A stretch of 64,000 nt of DNA from Cotesia glomerata (Eukaryota; Arthropoda; Insecta; Hymenoptera; Braconidae). The DNA lies in the NCBI RefSeq assembly GCF_020080835.1, contig NC_058166.1, positions 1,116,001-1,180,000 of the forward strand. Reading direction: 5' to 3'. Of the stretch, positions 11,226 through 21,965 are shown in pieces. The translations under genes and the position numbers were made by a program. The first letter of the stretch is position 1. The number at the start of each line of letters is the position of its first letter. The notes beneath the pieces were generated by a model, which did not search any database, was not told where the DNA came from, and worked only from the letters and a program-made list of their open reading frames with translations.

Positions 11226-11704
11226 ATCCGAGCTCATTTTCAACCGGAAATCGGGGAGATAAGTGACAAGAGTGATTAATTACAATTATAAGGATATAAA
11301 TGAATAAAATAAAAAATGCCGGTGATCTGATGATGACATATTAGTGTGTGTGTGTGTGATGGAAAGCTTCTAAGTGATGACGTAACCTTAAACGGGACCC
11401 CAATAGGTCGAGATGAGAGCCATTGTATAGCAATCTTATAATTTAGACAATCACCGATCAATTGAATGGGCTACTACTATACTGGCTATACACGCATCAG
11501 CCTTCATTTAATATGTATAGATATATTATATGTCGACAAATGAATGATGAATGAATGAAGGGACAGACGAATAGAATGAATGGACAGATAGTGTGGCTGG
11601 CTTAAAACGGTGATGCTGATGCTCCTGGTTATAAAACGTTATTCCATTCCATTCGTAAATAACCGTCCGCTTCATTCAATTACTTTCAATCGCGACGGAC
11701 CAAT
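11226..11704. other. Loop sequence with simple repeats
   Basis: Contains a (GT)n run at about 11343-11358 and an AATG/GAATGAATG tract at about 11535-11585. There is no supported gene here. The open frame that starts here and runs into the right arm is explained by the inverted repeat. Confidence 0.5.
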
Positions 11705-12548
11705 AGATATAATTTATAAATCCCCGAGATATATGTATTTAACCATTTATATTAACGATATTTCGGGTTATTGTTCGGTACTTCTTACGTGCTACAGGTT
11801 ATGGGCCCTTGGCTTTTTTGGGGACTTTTGGAAAAAAATGAGTATAACTTTGAAACTATCGATCCTAGAGAAAAAGTCAATGGATAATTTTGTAGTGTTT
11901 GAAATAAGGAATCGAATGAGACCTTCGAGGAGTCGATCGGCTAATTAGATTAGGAGTTATCGTAATTTATGTAGTAAGCAGGATGCATGGTAACGGGTTG
12001 CATGCATCAACTCTTGATTTTTGGATCAGGATAACTTTTAAACTATCGCTCCTAGGAAAAAAGTATTTATTAGGAAAGTTGTAGTATGTAGGACAAGGAA
12101 TTTAATGATACTTGGTAGGAGTTGATCGGTTGATTAGATTAGGAGTTATCGTTATTTTTGTAATTAATTATGTTCGATAGGGTGATTTGAGGATTTAACT
12201 ATTTTGATTTTTTAATCAGGATAACTTTTAAACTATCGAGCCTATGAAAAAAAATGTTGATTACTTAATTTTTAGTATTAAGACCAAGGAATCGAGTGAG
12301 ACTTATTAGGACTCGATAGGACAGTTAGAACCAGAGATATGTTCATTTATGTAATTAGCAGGATGCTTGGTAGCATGTGCCTTGCATCACTTTCGATTTT
12401 TTAATCAGGATAACTTTTAAACTATCGCTCCTAAAAATTCAAAGACTAAATTTACAGTATTTTTCCCAACAAATCAATTGGTACCTTCTAGGACTTGATA
12501 GGACAATTAAAACCCGAGCTATGACTAACTTTTTGGATCTAATATTTA
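11705..12548 (-). repeat. Right arm (844 bp) of a near-identical inverted repeat
   Basis: Reverse complement of 8563-9406, with the same length and the same four ~188-bp submonomers carrying ACTATCG (the reverse of CGATAGT). Arms this alike separated by only 2.3 kb would form a large cruciform or hairpin if transcribed. Equal arm length means few or no net indels since duplication or last conversion. Confidence 0.95.
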
Positions 12549-13290
12549 GAAACGGTTACAAGGGGGTTTTTATGTTGTCACTTGAACGCACAACCTGACA
12601 GCTGTTCACCGGGCCTCGACTAGTTTCCTCCTCTTTCCTCCACCATACGTAACACACTCTTACATTGTGAATTGTTCCAGTGACTGTCCAAGTGACATAA
12701 ATTGCATTTTTGGTTGCAACCCAACCGAGTTAATTTTTTTTCTTTCCCCCTTAAGCGCTTCAGGTTAGCTCCAATCGGCTCGCCAGGTCAACCAATCGCT
12801 TGTCCAGGTTCTGGCGTTTTTAAAAGTTACCCTATTTGATGGGATCGGAAAATCCTGAGGCCGCTTGGACGAGGTCCAAGAATTTAAAAACAGCGCATAG
12901 TTAAGAGAGTAAGCCGTTAACTCTTGAGCTAAATAAACGTTATAGTTAAGTCCTAGTCTGGGATATCTATAGTGTCTATAGTGAGTGCTTTAACGCACTT
13001 AGGGTGATTTAGGAGGAAAAACCCGAAGACGTTCATCGAACACGGCTACTTGTCCTCATCACCTTAAATCCACTCTGACACTCTAATAGATCTCGAATTC
13101 ACTCGGTTAAGTATCTATAACCATTAACTATTTCCATTAGGTTAGTTTAAATAACTCGATATCATTAACTGAGGCTAAGAGACTTCACCAAGCTATTATT
13201 TTGACAATCGGCATTTATTTATGTACTTACAAGACACTAAGATCATTTATTTTATGACCAAATTACCCCAGTAAGTTTTAAGTTGACTTA
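12549..13290. other. Unique, GC-richer island with two CCAAT boxes
   Basis: Single-copy-looking sequence, richer in GC than its surroundings. Two CCAAT words lie 21 bases apart (12771 and 12792) with AAGCGCTT upstream and CTGGCG downstream, a layout compatible with a promoter. No downstream exon could be identified on either strand, so this remains compositional evidence only. Confidence 0.35.
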
Positions 13291-14756
13291 TAATTGAGAA
13301 ATAACCTTGTATCTTGTGAAATATTGACATTTTTGAAGATATAAGCTCATCCTGATATTACATTCTTCAAGACCTTTCATTTGAGTACCCACATCAATTT
13401 TTGATATATTTTATATATTTATATATATTATATATATGTATATATGAAAAATATATCAAAAATTCAAGTTGGTACTCAAATGAAAGGTCTTGATGAGAGT
13501 AACATCGGGATGAGCTTATATATCTTCAATATATGTTATATATATTACATAATTAAGAAATGACTTTGTATCTTGTGAACTAATAACATTTTTAAAGTTA
13601 TAAGCTCATCATTACATTCCACTCATCAAGACCTTTCATTTGAGTACCCACATCAATTTTTTCATATATTTTATATATTTATATATATTATATATATGTA
13701 TATATGAAAAATATATCAAAAATGCATGTGGGTACTCAAATGAAAGCTCTTGATGAGTCTAACATCGGGATGAGCTCATATCTTCAAAATATATATGATC
13801 TATTAAAAAATGACCTTGTATCTTGTAAACTATTGATATTTTTAAAGATATAAGCTCATTCTGTCGTTACACTCATTAAGACCTTTCATTTGAGTACCCA
13901 CATAAATTTTTCATATATTTTATATATTTATATATATATTATATATATGTATATATGAAAAATATATCAAAAATGCATGTGGGTACTCAAATGAAAGCTC
14001 TTGATGATTGTAACATCGGGATGAGCTTATATCTTTAAAATATATATGTATGTATGAAAAATATATCAAAATTTAATATGTTATTCAATTAAAAAACAAA
14101 AATTATTTTTAAAAAATTGCATTTTTTAGTTTTGAAAATTTTTTGGCTCTAAATTTTTTAAAATTATTAAATATATGCTCAATTAATTTTCATTAATTAA
14201 CAAATGACCTTGTATCTTGTGAACTATTGACATTTTTAAAGATATAAGCTCATCCTTACATTCCACTTATCAAGACCTTTCATTTGAGTACCCACATCAT
14301 TTTTTCATATATTTTATATATTTATATATATTATATATATATGTATATATGAAAAATATATCAAAAATGCATGTGGGTACTTAAATGAAAGCTCTTGATG
14401 AGTCTAACATCGGGATGAGCTCATATCTTCAAAATATATATGATCTATTAAAAAATGACCTTGTATCTTGTAAACTATTGACATTTTTAAAGATATAAGC
14501 TCATTCTGTCGTTACACTCATTAAGACCTTTCATTTGAGTACCCACATCAATTTTTCATATATTTTATATATTTATATATATTATATATATGTATATATA
14601 AAAAATATATCAAAAATGCATGTAGGTACTCAAATGAAAGCTCTTGATGAGTGTAACATCAAGATGAGCTTATATCTTAAAAAATGTCAATATTAAAAAA
14701 AATACAGTGCAATTTAACAAAAGTCACTATTTAATAAATCAAAATTTTATTTATTT
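13291..14756 (-). mobile_element. Hairpin-module repeat element, locus 1 (reverse)
   Basis: Five palindromic modules of about 235 bases. Each reads ATAAGCTCAT, then AAGACCTTTCATTTGAGTAC, then a long self-complementary ATATAT core, then GTACTCAAATGAAAG.TCTTG and ATGAGCTTATAT. Modules are joined by ATGACCTTGTATCTTGT-type linkers. The right border (about 14690-14756) is the reverse complement of the left borders at 26.58 and 49.51 kb, including TACAGTGCAATTTAACAAAA. The AT-rich internal linker at 14040-14200 matches 50060-50220 in reverse, so these are copies of one element. No protein is encoded, and the left border is not conserved here. Confidence 0.88.
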
Positions 14757-15330
14757 TTATTTCACAAGTCACGGCAGTCACGTAGTGACTGCAAGGTAAT
14801 TATTTGTCTAATCTAATTAAAAAAAATGTATTTACAAGATTAAACACATTAACAAAGTTGATTCGTAGCGTTTATCGAAGGCAAATTGGCACTGACCACA
14901 CGCACGTTAAATACTTGGCGTCCCCTCTCTTCTCCCCTTAGAAACACTATCAAAGACCAAAGCGAGACACACAAATAGATATGTGTGTGCGTGTGTGTTG
15001 CGTGTGCGCAACAGATGCGGCAAACACGCGAACCCGTGGCTTCTATGGGACATTAGGGTCGCGAACTTCGGACCTTCCGGCTCGTAGTTCGTCTAATACT
15101 CCTCGAAGTTTATATACATTTGCTCGCTTGTTATACCACATATGTTACACATGTTAATTGTTGCAAATAATAACAAATTTTATTTTATTTTTTTTTATTT
15201 TATTTTATTCTACCTCTCCATTTTCCGATGGAATTTTTAGTACATTTGTACTTGTCGCTACTCTATGCATCTGATAATTAGATTATTAATTACAAAAGTC
15301 GCCGAGAAAATTCCGGTTTTCTTATTTTTA
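14757..15330. other. Unique spacer, GC-richer centre
   Basis: Includes a richer segment at about 14860-15110 with a GTGTGTGCGTGTGTG tract and several CGCG/GCGC words. No exon, hairpin element or satellite copy was recognised. Confidence 0.4.
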
Positions 15331-16330
15331 GATTCTAAATTTTTTTTTGGAAAACTTCGGAAGGCTCTAGCTTGGAAACTTTTTGATTAAAAGTAACAAC
15401 ATAGGGCACTTTTTCGATAGAGAATTTTCCGGGGAACAAATTGAGACCAAGAAAATTCTTCTAGGAAAATTACAGGAAAAGTTATCGAGGTTTAAAGAGT
15501 GAAAAACTTAATTTCAAGAAAATTTTTAGATTTAAAATTGCGATTTTTGGAAAAATTATTAAGTTTAGAGAAAAATTTAGAGATTTTTGGTAGAGAAGTT
15601 TCCGACGAAGAAAATGAGCCCAAAAAAATTTTTTTAGGAAAATTAGGAAAATAGTTATGGAAATTAAAAGAATTTAAAAATTAATTTTTGCAGATTTTGG
15701 AAACCAGCAATTTTTAATCGAGCTTTTTAGGGAAAATTATAGGAGTAAGATAGTAACCTAGGCTACTGTTTTGATAGAGAATTTTTCAGGGAACAAAATG
15801 AGACCAAGAAAATTTTTCTAGGAAAATTACAGGAAAAGTTATCGAGGTTGAAAGAGTGAAAAACTTAATTTTAAGAAAATTTTTAAATTTAAAATGGCGA
15901 TTTTTGGAAAAATTATCGAGTTTAGAGGAAAATTCTGAGAAGTTTTTTTGTAGAGAATTTTCCGACGAAGAAAATGAGCCCAAGAAAATTTTTTTAGAAA
16001 AATTAGGAAAAGAGAAATTAAAAGAATTAAAAAATGAATTTTTACGGATTTTGAAAAATTAGGTAATTTTTAAATGAGTTTTTCCGGGAAAATTACGGGG
16101 GTAAGATAGCAATATAGGCCACTTTTTTGATGGAGAATTTTCCGGGGAAGCGGATAAGCTAAAGAAAATTTTTCTAGGAAAATTACAGGAAAAGTTATCG
16201 AGGTTTAAAGAGTGAAAAATTAAGTTTAGGAAAATTGCTAGTTACAAAAAAGGCGATTTGTGGGAAAATTATTGAGTTTAGAGGAAAATTCAAAAAAAGC
16301 ATTTATAGAGAAATTTTCGAAGAAGAAAAT
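15331..16330 (+). repeat. Dimeric satellite (A/B, ~357 bp), left arm
   Basis: Two alternating monomer types of about 178 bases. Type A has TTTTCCGGGGAACAAAATGA and type B has TTTTCCGACGAAGAAAATGA. A landmarks lie at 15435, 15792 and 16148 and B landmarks at 15603 and 15963, giving a dimer period of 356-360 and a higher-order structure. The block ends in a truncated B near 16330 and is mirrored, again starting with B, from 16838. Short lysine-rich frames inside are not genes. Confidence 0.88.
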
Positions 16331-16837
16331 GATGTATAATAATGTTAAAAAATATGAACAGAAAGGATTGATTTTAACGATAAATACACGTGTTGTAAGA
16401 TTGTTATTTATAAACAAGATTTGTTTAATTGCCAAATAGAAAATCGAAGTATGAAATGTTATGTGTGATGTAGTTATTCGGTATAAAAGTAATGTTAATG
16501 TAAAAATAATTTATATTTAAGAGGGAGCGAGTGAGTAAATGTAATAAATAAAATTTGAAATAAACGTTGGCCCTAGTCAGTAACTGTGAAATTTAACTGT
16601 GAGATTATTAATTTAAAAGCGTTATTTCTGATATGAGTGATTTAATGTAGTCGAGGGAGTTATACTCTGTGTGTTTGGCTCTTACTGTCGGCCAATGATT
16701 CATCCTAATTCCAAAAATATACTCAAACATCGAGACACATTCCATAACTACTTTACATTTAACACAAAAAATATAAATTGATTTTTAATAATAAATTATT
16801 TCAAGACTTATTGTTTCAATATAGTCAAATAGGGATG
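16331..16837. other. Palindrome hinge, unique
   Basis: About 500 bases of single-copy AT-rich sequence at the axis of the inverted A/B satellite. No gene recognised. Confidence 0.45.
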
Positions 16838-17640
16838 CATTTTCTTCGTTGGAAAATTCTCTACAAAAAAGCTTTCCTTGAATTTTCCTCTAAAGTCAAT
16901 AATTTTTCCACAAATCGCTTTTTTTGCAACTAGCAATTTTTCTAAACTAATTTTTTCACTCTTTAAACTTGAATAACTTTTTGTGTAATTTTCCTAGAAG
17001 AATTTTCTTTAGCTTATTCGCTTCCCCGGAAAATTCTCTATCAAAAAACTAGCCTAGGTCACTATCTTAACCCCGTAATTTTTCCAGAAAAGCTCGATTA
17101 AAAATCACCTGTTTCCAAAATCCGTAAAAATTCATTTTTTAATTTTTGAATTTCCATATCTCTTTTCCCAATTTTCCTTAAAAATTTTTCTTGGGCTCAT
17201 TTTCTTCGTCGGAAAATTCTCTACAAAAAATCTCTGAATTTTCCTCTAAAGTCAATAATTTTCCCAAAAATCGCCATTATAATTTTAAAAATTTTTCTAA
17301 AATTAGTTTTTCACTCTTTAAACTTGAATAACTTTTCCTGTAATTTTCCTAGAAAATTTTTCTTGGTCTCATTTTGTTCCCCGGAAAATTCTCTATCGAA
17401 AAAGTGGCCTATATTGCTATTTTAACTCCATAATTTTCCCAGAAAAGCTCATTTAAAAATTACCTAATTTTTCAAAATTCGTAAAAATTAATTTTTTTTT
17501 AATTTTTTAAATCTTCATAACTTTTGTTATAATTGTTGTGAAAAATTTGGTCATAGCTCATTTTCTTCTTTGGAAAATTCTCTACAAAAAAGGTCTCTTA
17601 AAATTTTCTCCTAAATTAAATATTTTTAAAGTAAATCATA
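16838..17640 (-). repeat. Dimeric satellite, right (inverted) arm
   Basis: Reverse-complement A/B monomers in the order B, A, B, A, B. Landmarks include TTCTTCGT.GGAAAATTCTCT for B and TTCCCCGGAAAATTCTCT for A. The order mirrors the left arm across the hinge. Confidence 0.88.
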
Positions 17641-17960
17641 TTTAAAAATAATCTCTCATGATTTTTTATTGAAATAAAAACTAAAACTTGAATTCTTTGT
17701 TCTCATTGTCAGCTGGGAGAATAAGAGATGGAAGGAGACGAAACAAAAAATAAAATATAATAGAAACGAATGAGAGAAAGACCAAGTTGGAGATGAGTCA
17801 TCTTTAAACATGAGATTCATTAGTTTCTTAGGAAATACATATATAATAATCGTATCAGCTAATAATCGTGTCAATACGGGCTATTAATAACAATAGTGAT
17901 AATGATATATATCAATAATAAGCGACATTCTCAAAGATACGGGAGTATTGTGTTAATTTT
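17641..17960. other. Spacer
   Basis: About 320 bases without satellite copies, purine-rich near 17715-17790. No gene recognised. Confidence 0.4.
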
Positions 17961-18645
17961 TAACTCCCAGATCATTAAATTACGATTTAATTTTTTCCGA
18001 TACTTTGACGCTGATTTTCAAGGGAACTATGAGGTTTAAGATGACAAGATAAGCCACTTTTTCAGTAGAGAATTTTCCGGGGAACAAAATGAGACCAAGA
18101 AAATTCTTCTAGGAAAATTACAGAAAAAGTTATTCAAGTTAAAAGAGTGAAAAACTTAATTTAGAAAAATTTCTAGATACAAAAATGCAGTTTTCAGAAA
18201 AACTATTAGATTTACGAGAAAATTCAATGGATGAATTCATAGGAAATTTTCCGAAGAAGAAAATGAGTCTAGGCCGAATTTTCCAGGAAAATTAGAACGG
18301 AAGTTATGGAAATTTAATGAAAAAAATGAATTTTTACGAATTTTGAAAAATTAGCCAATTTTTAATCGAGCTTTTCCGGGAAAATTTCGGGTTTAAGATA
18401 GTAACCTAGGCCACTTTTTTAGTAGAGAATTTTCCGGGGAAGCGAATAAGCCATAGAAAATTCTTCTAGGAAAATTACAGGAAAAGTTTTTTAAGTTTAA
18501 ATATTAAAAAACTTGATTTAGAAAAAATTTAAGATGAAAAATGCCGATTTTTGGGAAAATTATTGAGTTTAGAGGAAAATTCAAAGACACATTTTTTGTA
18601 GAGAATTTTACGTTGAAGAAAATAACACCTTAATATTCAGAAAAA
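17961..18645 (+). repeat. Dimeric satellite, third block (forward)
   Basis: A at about 18068, B at about 18250, A at about 18425 and a degenerate B near 18600, in the same orientation as 15.3-16.3 kb. The region is therefore forward-inverted-forward, as would follow from a duplication of one palindrome arm. Confidence 0.85.
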
Positions 18646-19656
18646 TATCAATTTGAAGGGGTTAAAATTTAAAAAGAATAAATAAATGAGTATATGACTC
18701 ATCAACAGGATTTCTTGTAATACTCTCTCCTTATTTAGCATACATAATCCATAGAATCTTTCTGAATTACCCTAGCCTGTATTCAGTGTGATCCGCGATC
18801 TGGCTCTGCCGGGAGTCTTATACGCACAAACGCTCCAGCTTGTAAGGTGTCGCCACCAGATGGGAATTTCTCGAACTGCTGGTATCTACTACTCTCTCTC
18901 TCTCCCTTAAAGTAGGGGCAGACAAGATGAAAGGGGTCGGGAGCGGGATTGACCTGAGAAGGGGAAATTTACAATTTAAACTTTTAAAATTCATGTCTCA
19001 ACTTATTACAATACATCATTTTTTATTACTCTCGTTATATTTTTCCACCAAAATATTCAATTGCAAATTTATAATTTAACTTTCAATCCAAATTATTCTA
19101 CTCATTACAAAAATTTTGGGATTTTGACGACAGCGATCATTAGATCGGTAAATTTCCTATCTGAAAACCTCCCTAGGTCCCTTAAAATTCCAAAATTTTC
19201 TTCGGAAAATCTCCACTAATTTCCAACAAGAAAAAAACAAAACCCGAAAGGCGTAGTGCACTTTTAACCGGACCAATCACTGCCGAACGATTGTAATGTT
19301 AACAATATATTTATTTTACCTTCGCGCACTCGCAGTTTTCCAGCAAACGCTTATTTTTCCACCCGGTTTTCTGATCGCAAAACTTCTCAACATTTTCTAA
19401 CTTAAAATAGATTGTGCGGAAGTTTTCTCCGGTAATTTTCCTAAAATTTTCCGACTTTTTTGTATTTTCCATCAAATCTGGAAAAATTTGATGTTCCACC
19501 GGGAAAAACGGTCACCGGTATCTTAAAGAGCAGAAAATTTCCGTCTAAAAAAGCACCCTAGGTCGTAAATTTGCTCCACAATTTCCGGAGATATAACCCC
19601 TTAAAGTATCCTCAGGACTTTTTTTTCACTATTCTAATCTAATAAAAATTTCTTAC
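18646..19656. other. Probable first-seen intron start, with GC-richer island
   Basis: Lies immediately downstream (minus strand) of the coding exon and is therefore presumed intronic. A richer island at about 18770-18960 contains CGCCACCAGATGGG, which resembles half of a CTCF site, and a (CT)n tract at 18890-18905. The stretch 19000-19650 is AT-rich without repeats I can place. Confidence 0.45.
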
Positions 19657-20004
19657 CTGTTGCCAGAATTGTGCAAGCAGAAAAATCCTCTCCTTCTTAA
19701 ACAGCCAATCCATAGACTGCATAGCTTGTAGATCGAGAGTATTGGCCTCTGCAGCCGAGGCCTGCATCGTATTTGGCTTAAATCCCGGCGGATTAACAAC
19801 CGTTTTTAAATTATTATTATTACCACTAGAACTATTATTATTAGCAAGTGTTGCTACAAATGTGCTATTAACACCAGTCAATAAATTCCCGTGATAAGGT
19901 AAAATATTATCATGATCGTTCTTTGAGGCCGCGGACGCAGATGATGCCAATAATTGGGCACCGATAGGCGCTGACGGCCCCTGTAGACCCAGTGACGAAG
20001 CCAC
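19657..20004 (-). CDS. Coding exon of an unidentified insect-like regulatory protein (5' exon, partial gene)
   Basis: This open frame of 116 codons ends precisely at CAG|GTAAGA, a consensus splice donor on the minus strand (GT at 19656-19655), in phase 0. The peptide is low-complexity and Ala/Ser/Asn-rich in its first 90 residues, including an Asn/Ser run at about residues 55-65 typical of insect nuclear proteins. It closes with an ordered, probably conserved helix, MDWLFKKERIFLLAQFWQQ (residues 98-116). I do not recognise the family and do not assign a function. No in-frame ATG precedes the frame: going upstream there is a stop (TAA, 20028-20026) seven codons before GTG at 20004. The start may therefore be this GTG (context AAAGTGG), a splice acceptor between 20023 and 20004, or ATG at residue 80, 95 or 98. 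The remaining exons lie to the left, outside recognisable range. GC content is clearly above its flanks. Confidence 0.72.
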
Positions 20005-20260
20005 TTTGACGTTTTTATAACGCCTTTACCATTAAATTTATCATCTAACAGCAACTATTAACAACAACAACAACAACAAACAAACAAACAAAAAATCAAC
20101 AAAACTTAAATAAGTACTATCAACCTCGACAAAAACCACTTATCACACTTTAAAACGGCGACGTACTCGATGACGTAGCATTTTACCACTGTCTTATCAC
20201 TTCACTCACTGTTTGTACACCATCACTTTAAATCCTTGGTGCTTATCATCAACTTATCAC
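20005..20260 (-). promoter_or_regulatory. Probable 5' leader of the minus-strand gene
   Basis: Read on the minus strand, this is a GT-rich leader with (GTTT) and (GTT) microsatellites (20062-20091). A short upstream frame, ATG at 20044 to TAA at 20026, encodes nine residues and stops 21 bases before the coding frame begins. If transcribed as a leader, that upstream frame could modulate initiation. The T/G tract followed by TTAATAG and GCTGTTAG could alternatively act as a 3' splice site. Confidence 0.4.
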
Positions 20261-21050
20261 CAATTAAACGGCTTAGTAGCACAGACAATGCTTCCAAGTT
20301 AGGATTTTCCAGCTGGAGAACCTTCGGGACACTTTTTTCCAGGTGTAGGAACAAAAAAGACGTCCAACTTGTTGATAGTCTTCCAGGGATCCAACGTTTT
20401 TTGATGAAATCTAGGATTTCCAGGTGTCTGGTGCATGGAACTTAGAATTTATGGGTATCAATCTCTTCGTTAGCACCACCCAAAACTTTTCCGATGTTGT
20501 CCGAGTTTACCCGAAGTACCAGACGATCAGGAATCCTGAAACTTGTTGGAGATTCCAGATGATGTTGGTGATTTTGGGTTCTATCAAGTGGTACCGGGTT
20601 TGGATGACTGTCTGAAGGTGATTATCAACCAGAATGTTAAAAACCAATCAGCTGGCTTGATGTAAACTTGACAAATCAACGTTATAATCACAAAACACTA
20701 ACACTATCTTCAGAATCGGTTGATAAACTGATTAGTATTGATACTAATAAACTGGAACGGCTGGATGACCCGCTCGGACAGGCTTCTAACCTGAAACTAA
20801 GAGCCAGTCAACGGTTTGATGCAGATCAAGTAGGCGGTGCTTGTCGGTGGTGGGGAAGAGGCGTGACCTAGAGAGGTAGGGGCCGTCCCCGCCAATCAGA
20901 GCGCCGTTCAACGCCCCACTACCGGCTAACTCCGCCTCCCAGACGTGCCAAAGCTACGGATGCTATGATCTGTAGGGAGTGGGGAGGGATCAACGGGTAA
21001 CGGGTTGGAGTTATAAAGGATCGGGGTAAAGACGTTATGTTACATTGGGA
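20261..21050 (-). promoter_or_regulatory. GC-rich upstream region, putative promoter
   Basis: The most GC-rich long stretch in the window, directly upstream of the coding exon. It contains CCAAT within GCCAATCAGAGCGCC (20892-20896) and a GC-box-like TCCGCCTCC (20931-20939). Between 20290 and 20560 the word TTCCAG recurs in several sequence contexts. A TTATAAAGG word on the plus strand lies near 21011. The placement fits a CpG-rich promoter serving the minus-strand gene, but no transcription start can be fixed from sequence. Short open frames on the plus strand here have no splice or family support. Confidence 0.45.
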
Positions 21051-21300
21051 CGGAATCGGAGGCTGGTTCCTTTTCTGTATCTCGATATATTTCCCTCCCC
21101 CACTGAGGACTTATTGCTTCCCTCTCCTTTTTTTGTAACCCCTTTTTTCATTATTATTCGAGAGGGGACCACCAGAGGCCGGGGAGATAGGAGAGGGGGC
21201 ACACAACAGGCAAAAACTCTAATAAAGATCTACCCGCCTCCGACCTTCTCCTTCTTACGATCGACTATTTTATTTATTAGATAAGATTTTTTTAAGGATT
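21051..21300. other. Unique flank
   Basis: C/T-rich and then G/A-rich single-copy sequence (GAGAGGGGACC, GGGGAGATAGGAGAGG). No gene was recognised. Confidence 0.35.
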
Positions 21301-21965
21301 ATTTATATACTAAATATTTTAGGGAGGATTTTGAATTTTTAAGAAAAATTTCAGTTTTTTCCGGAAAAAATAATTTTTTGTGGAAATTTAAGACACTTTC
21401 TGTTACGGAAAAATTTTATGTTTTTCCGGCTGGAAAATTGAATTTTTCAGAAAAAAAATTTTTTTGTGGAAATTTAAGACACTTTTTAGTACCAAAAATT
21501 TTTTTTCCAGGAAAATTTCAATTTTCTAGAAAAAAATTTTTTTGTAGAAATTTAAGACACTTTTTATTTCGAAAAATTTTAATGTTTTTCCAGCTGGAGA
21601 AATTTTCTGGAAAATTCAATTTTTCTAGAATTGCCCAGGAAAATTAAAATTTTCTTGGAATTGTCCAGGAAATTTTCAATTTTTCAGAAAAAATATTTTT
21701 TGGCAAAATTGAAGACACTTTTTATTCCGGAAAATTTTGAAATTTTTCCAGCTGGAAAAATTTTCCAGGAAATTGAATTTTCCTGAAATTCTCCATAAAA
21801 ATTTTACTTAAAAAATTTTTTTTTGTAGAAATTTAAGACACTTTTTATTCTAAAAAATTTTGACACTTTTCCGGCTAGAAAAATTATTATGGAAAAATTG
21901 TAACACTTTTTTTGTTAAAAAAATAATTTTTCCAAAATTTAAGACACTTTTCCTTTAAAAAATTT
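21301..21965 (+). repeat. Irregular tandem repeat, AAATTTAAGACACTTTTT
   Basis: The word TTTAAGACACTTT (or TTGAAGACACTT) occurs at 21390, 21476, 21554, 21712, 21835 and 21941. The steps of 78-158 suggest a unit near 80 with deletions and duplications. Between the landmarks lie TTTTTCCGGCTGGAAAA and TTTCCAGGAAAATT words. The Phe/Lys-rich open frame over 21378-21647 is a by-product. Confidence 0.75.

Noticed and set aside
18845..18862. Third CTCF site (CGCCACCAGATGGG)
   Set aside because: Matches the left part CCACCAGATGG but lacks the GGCGC right half, so it was not counted as a site.
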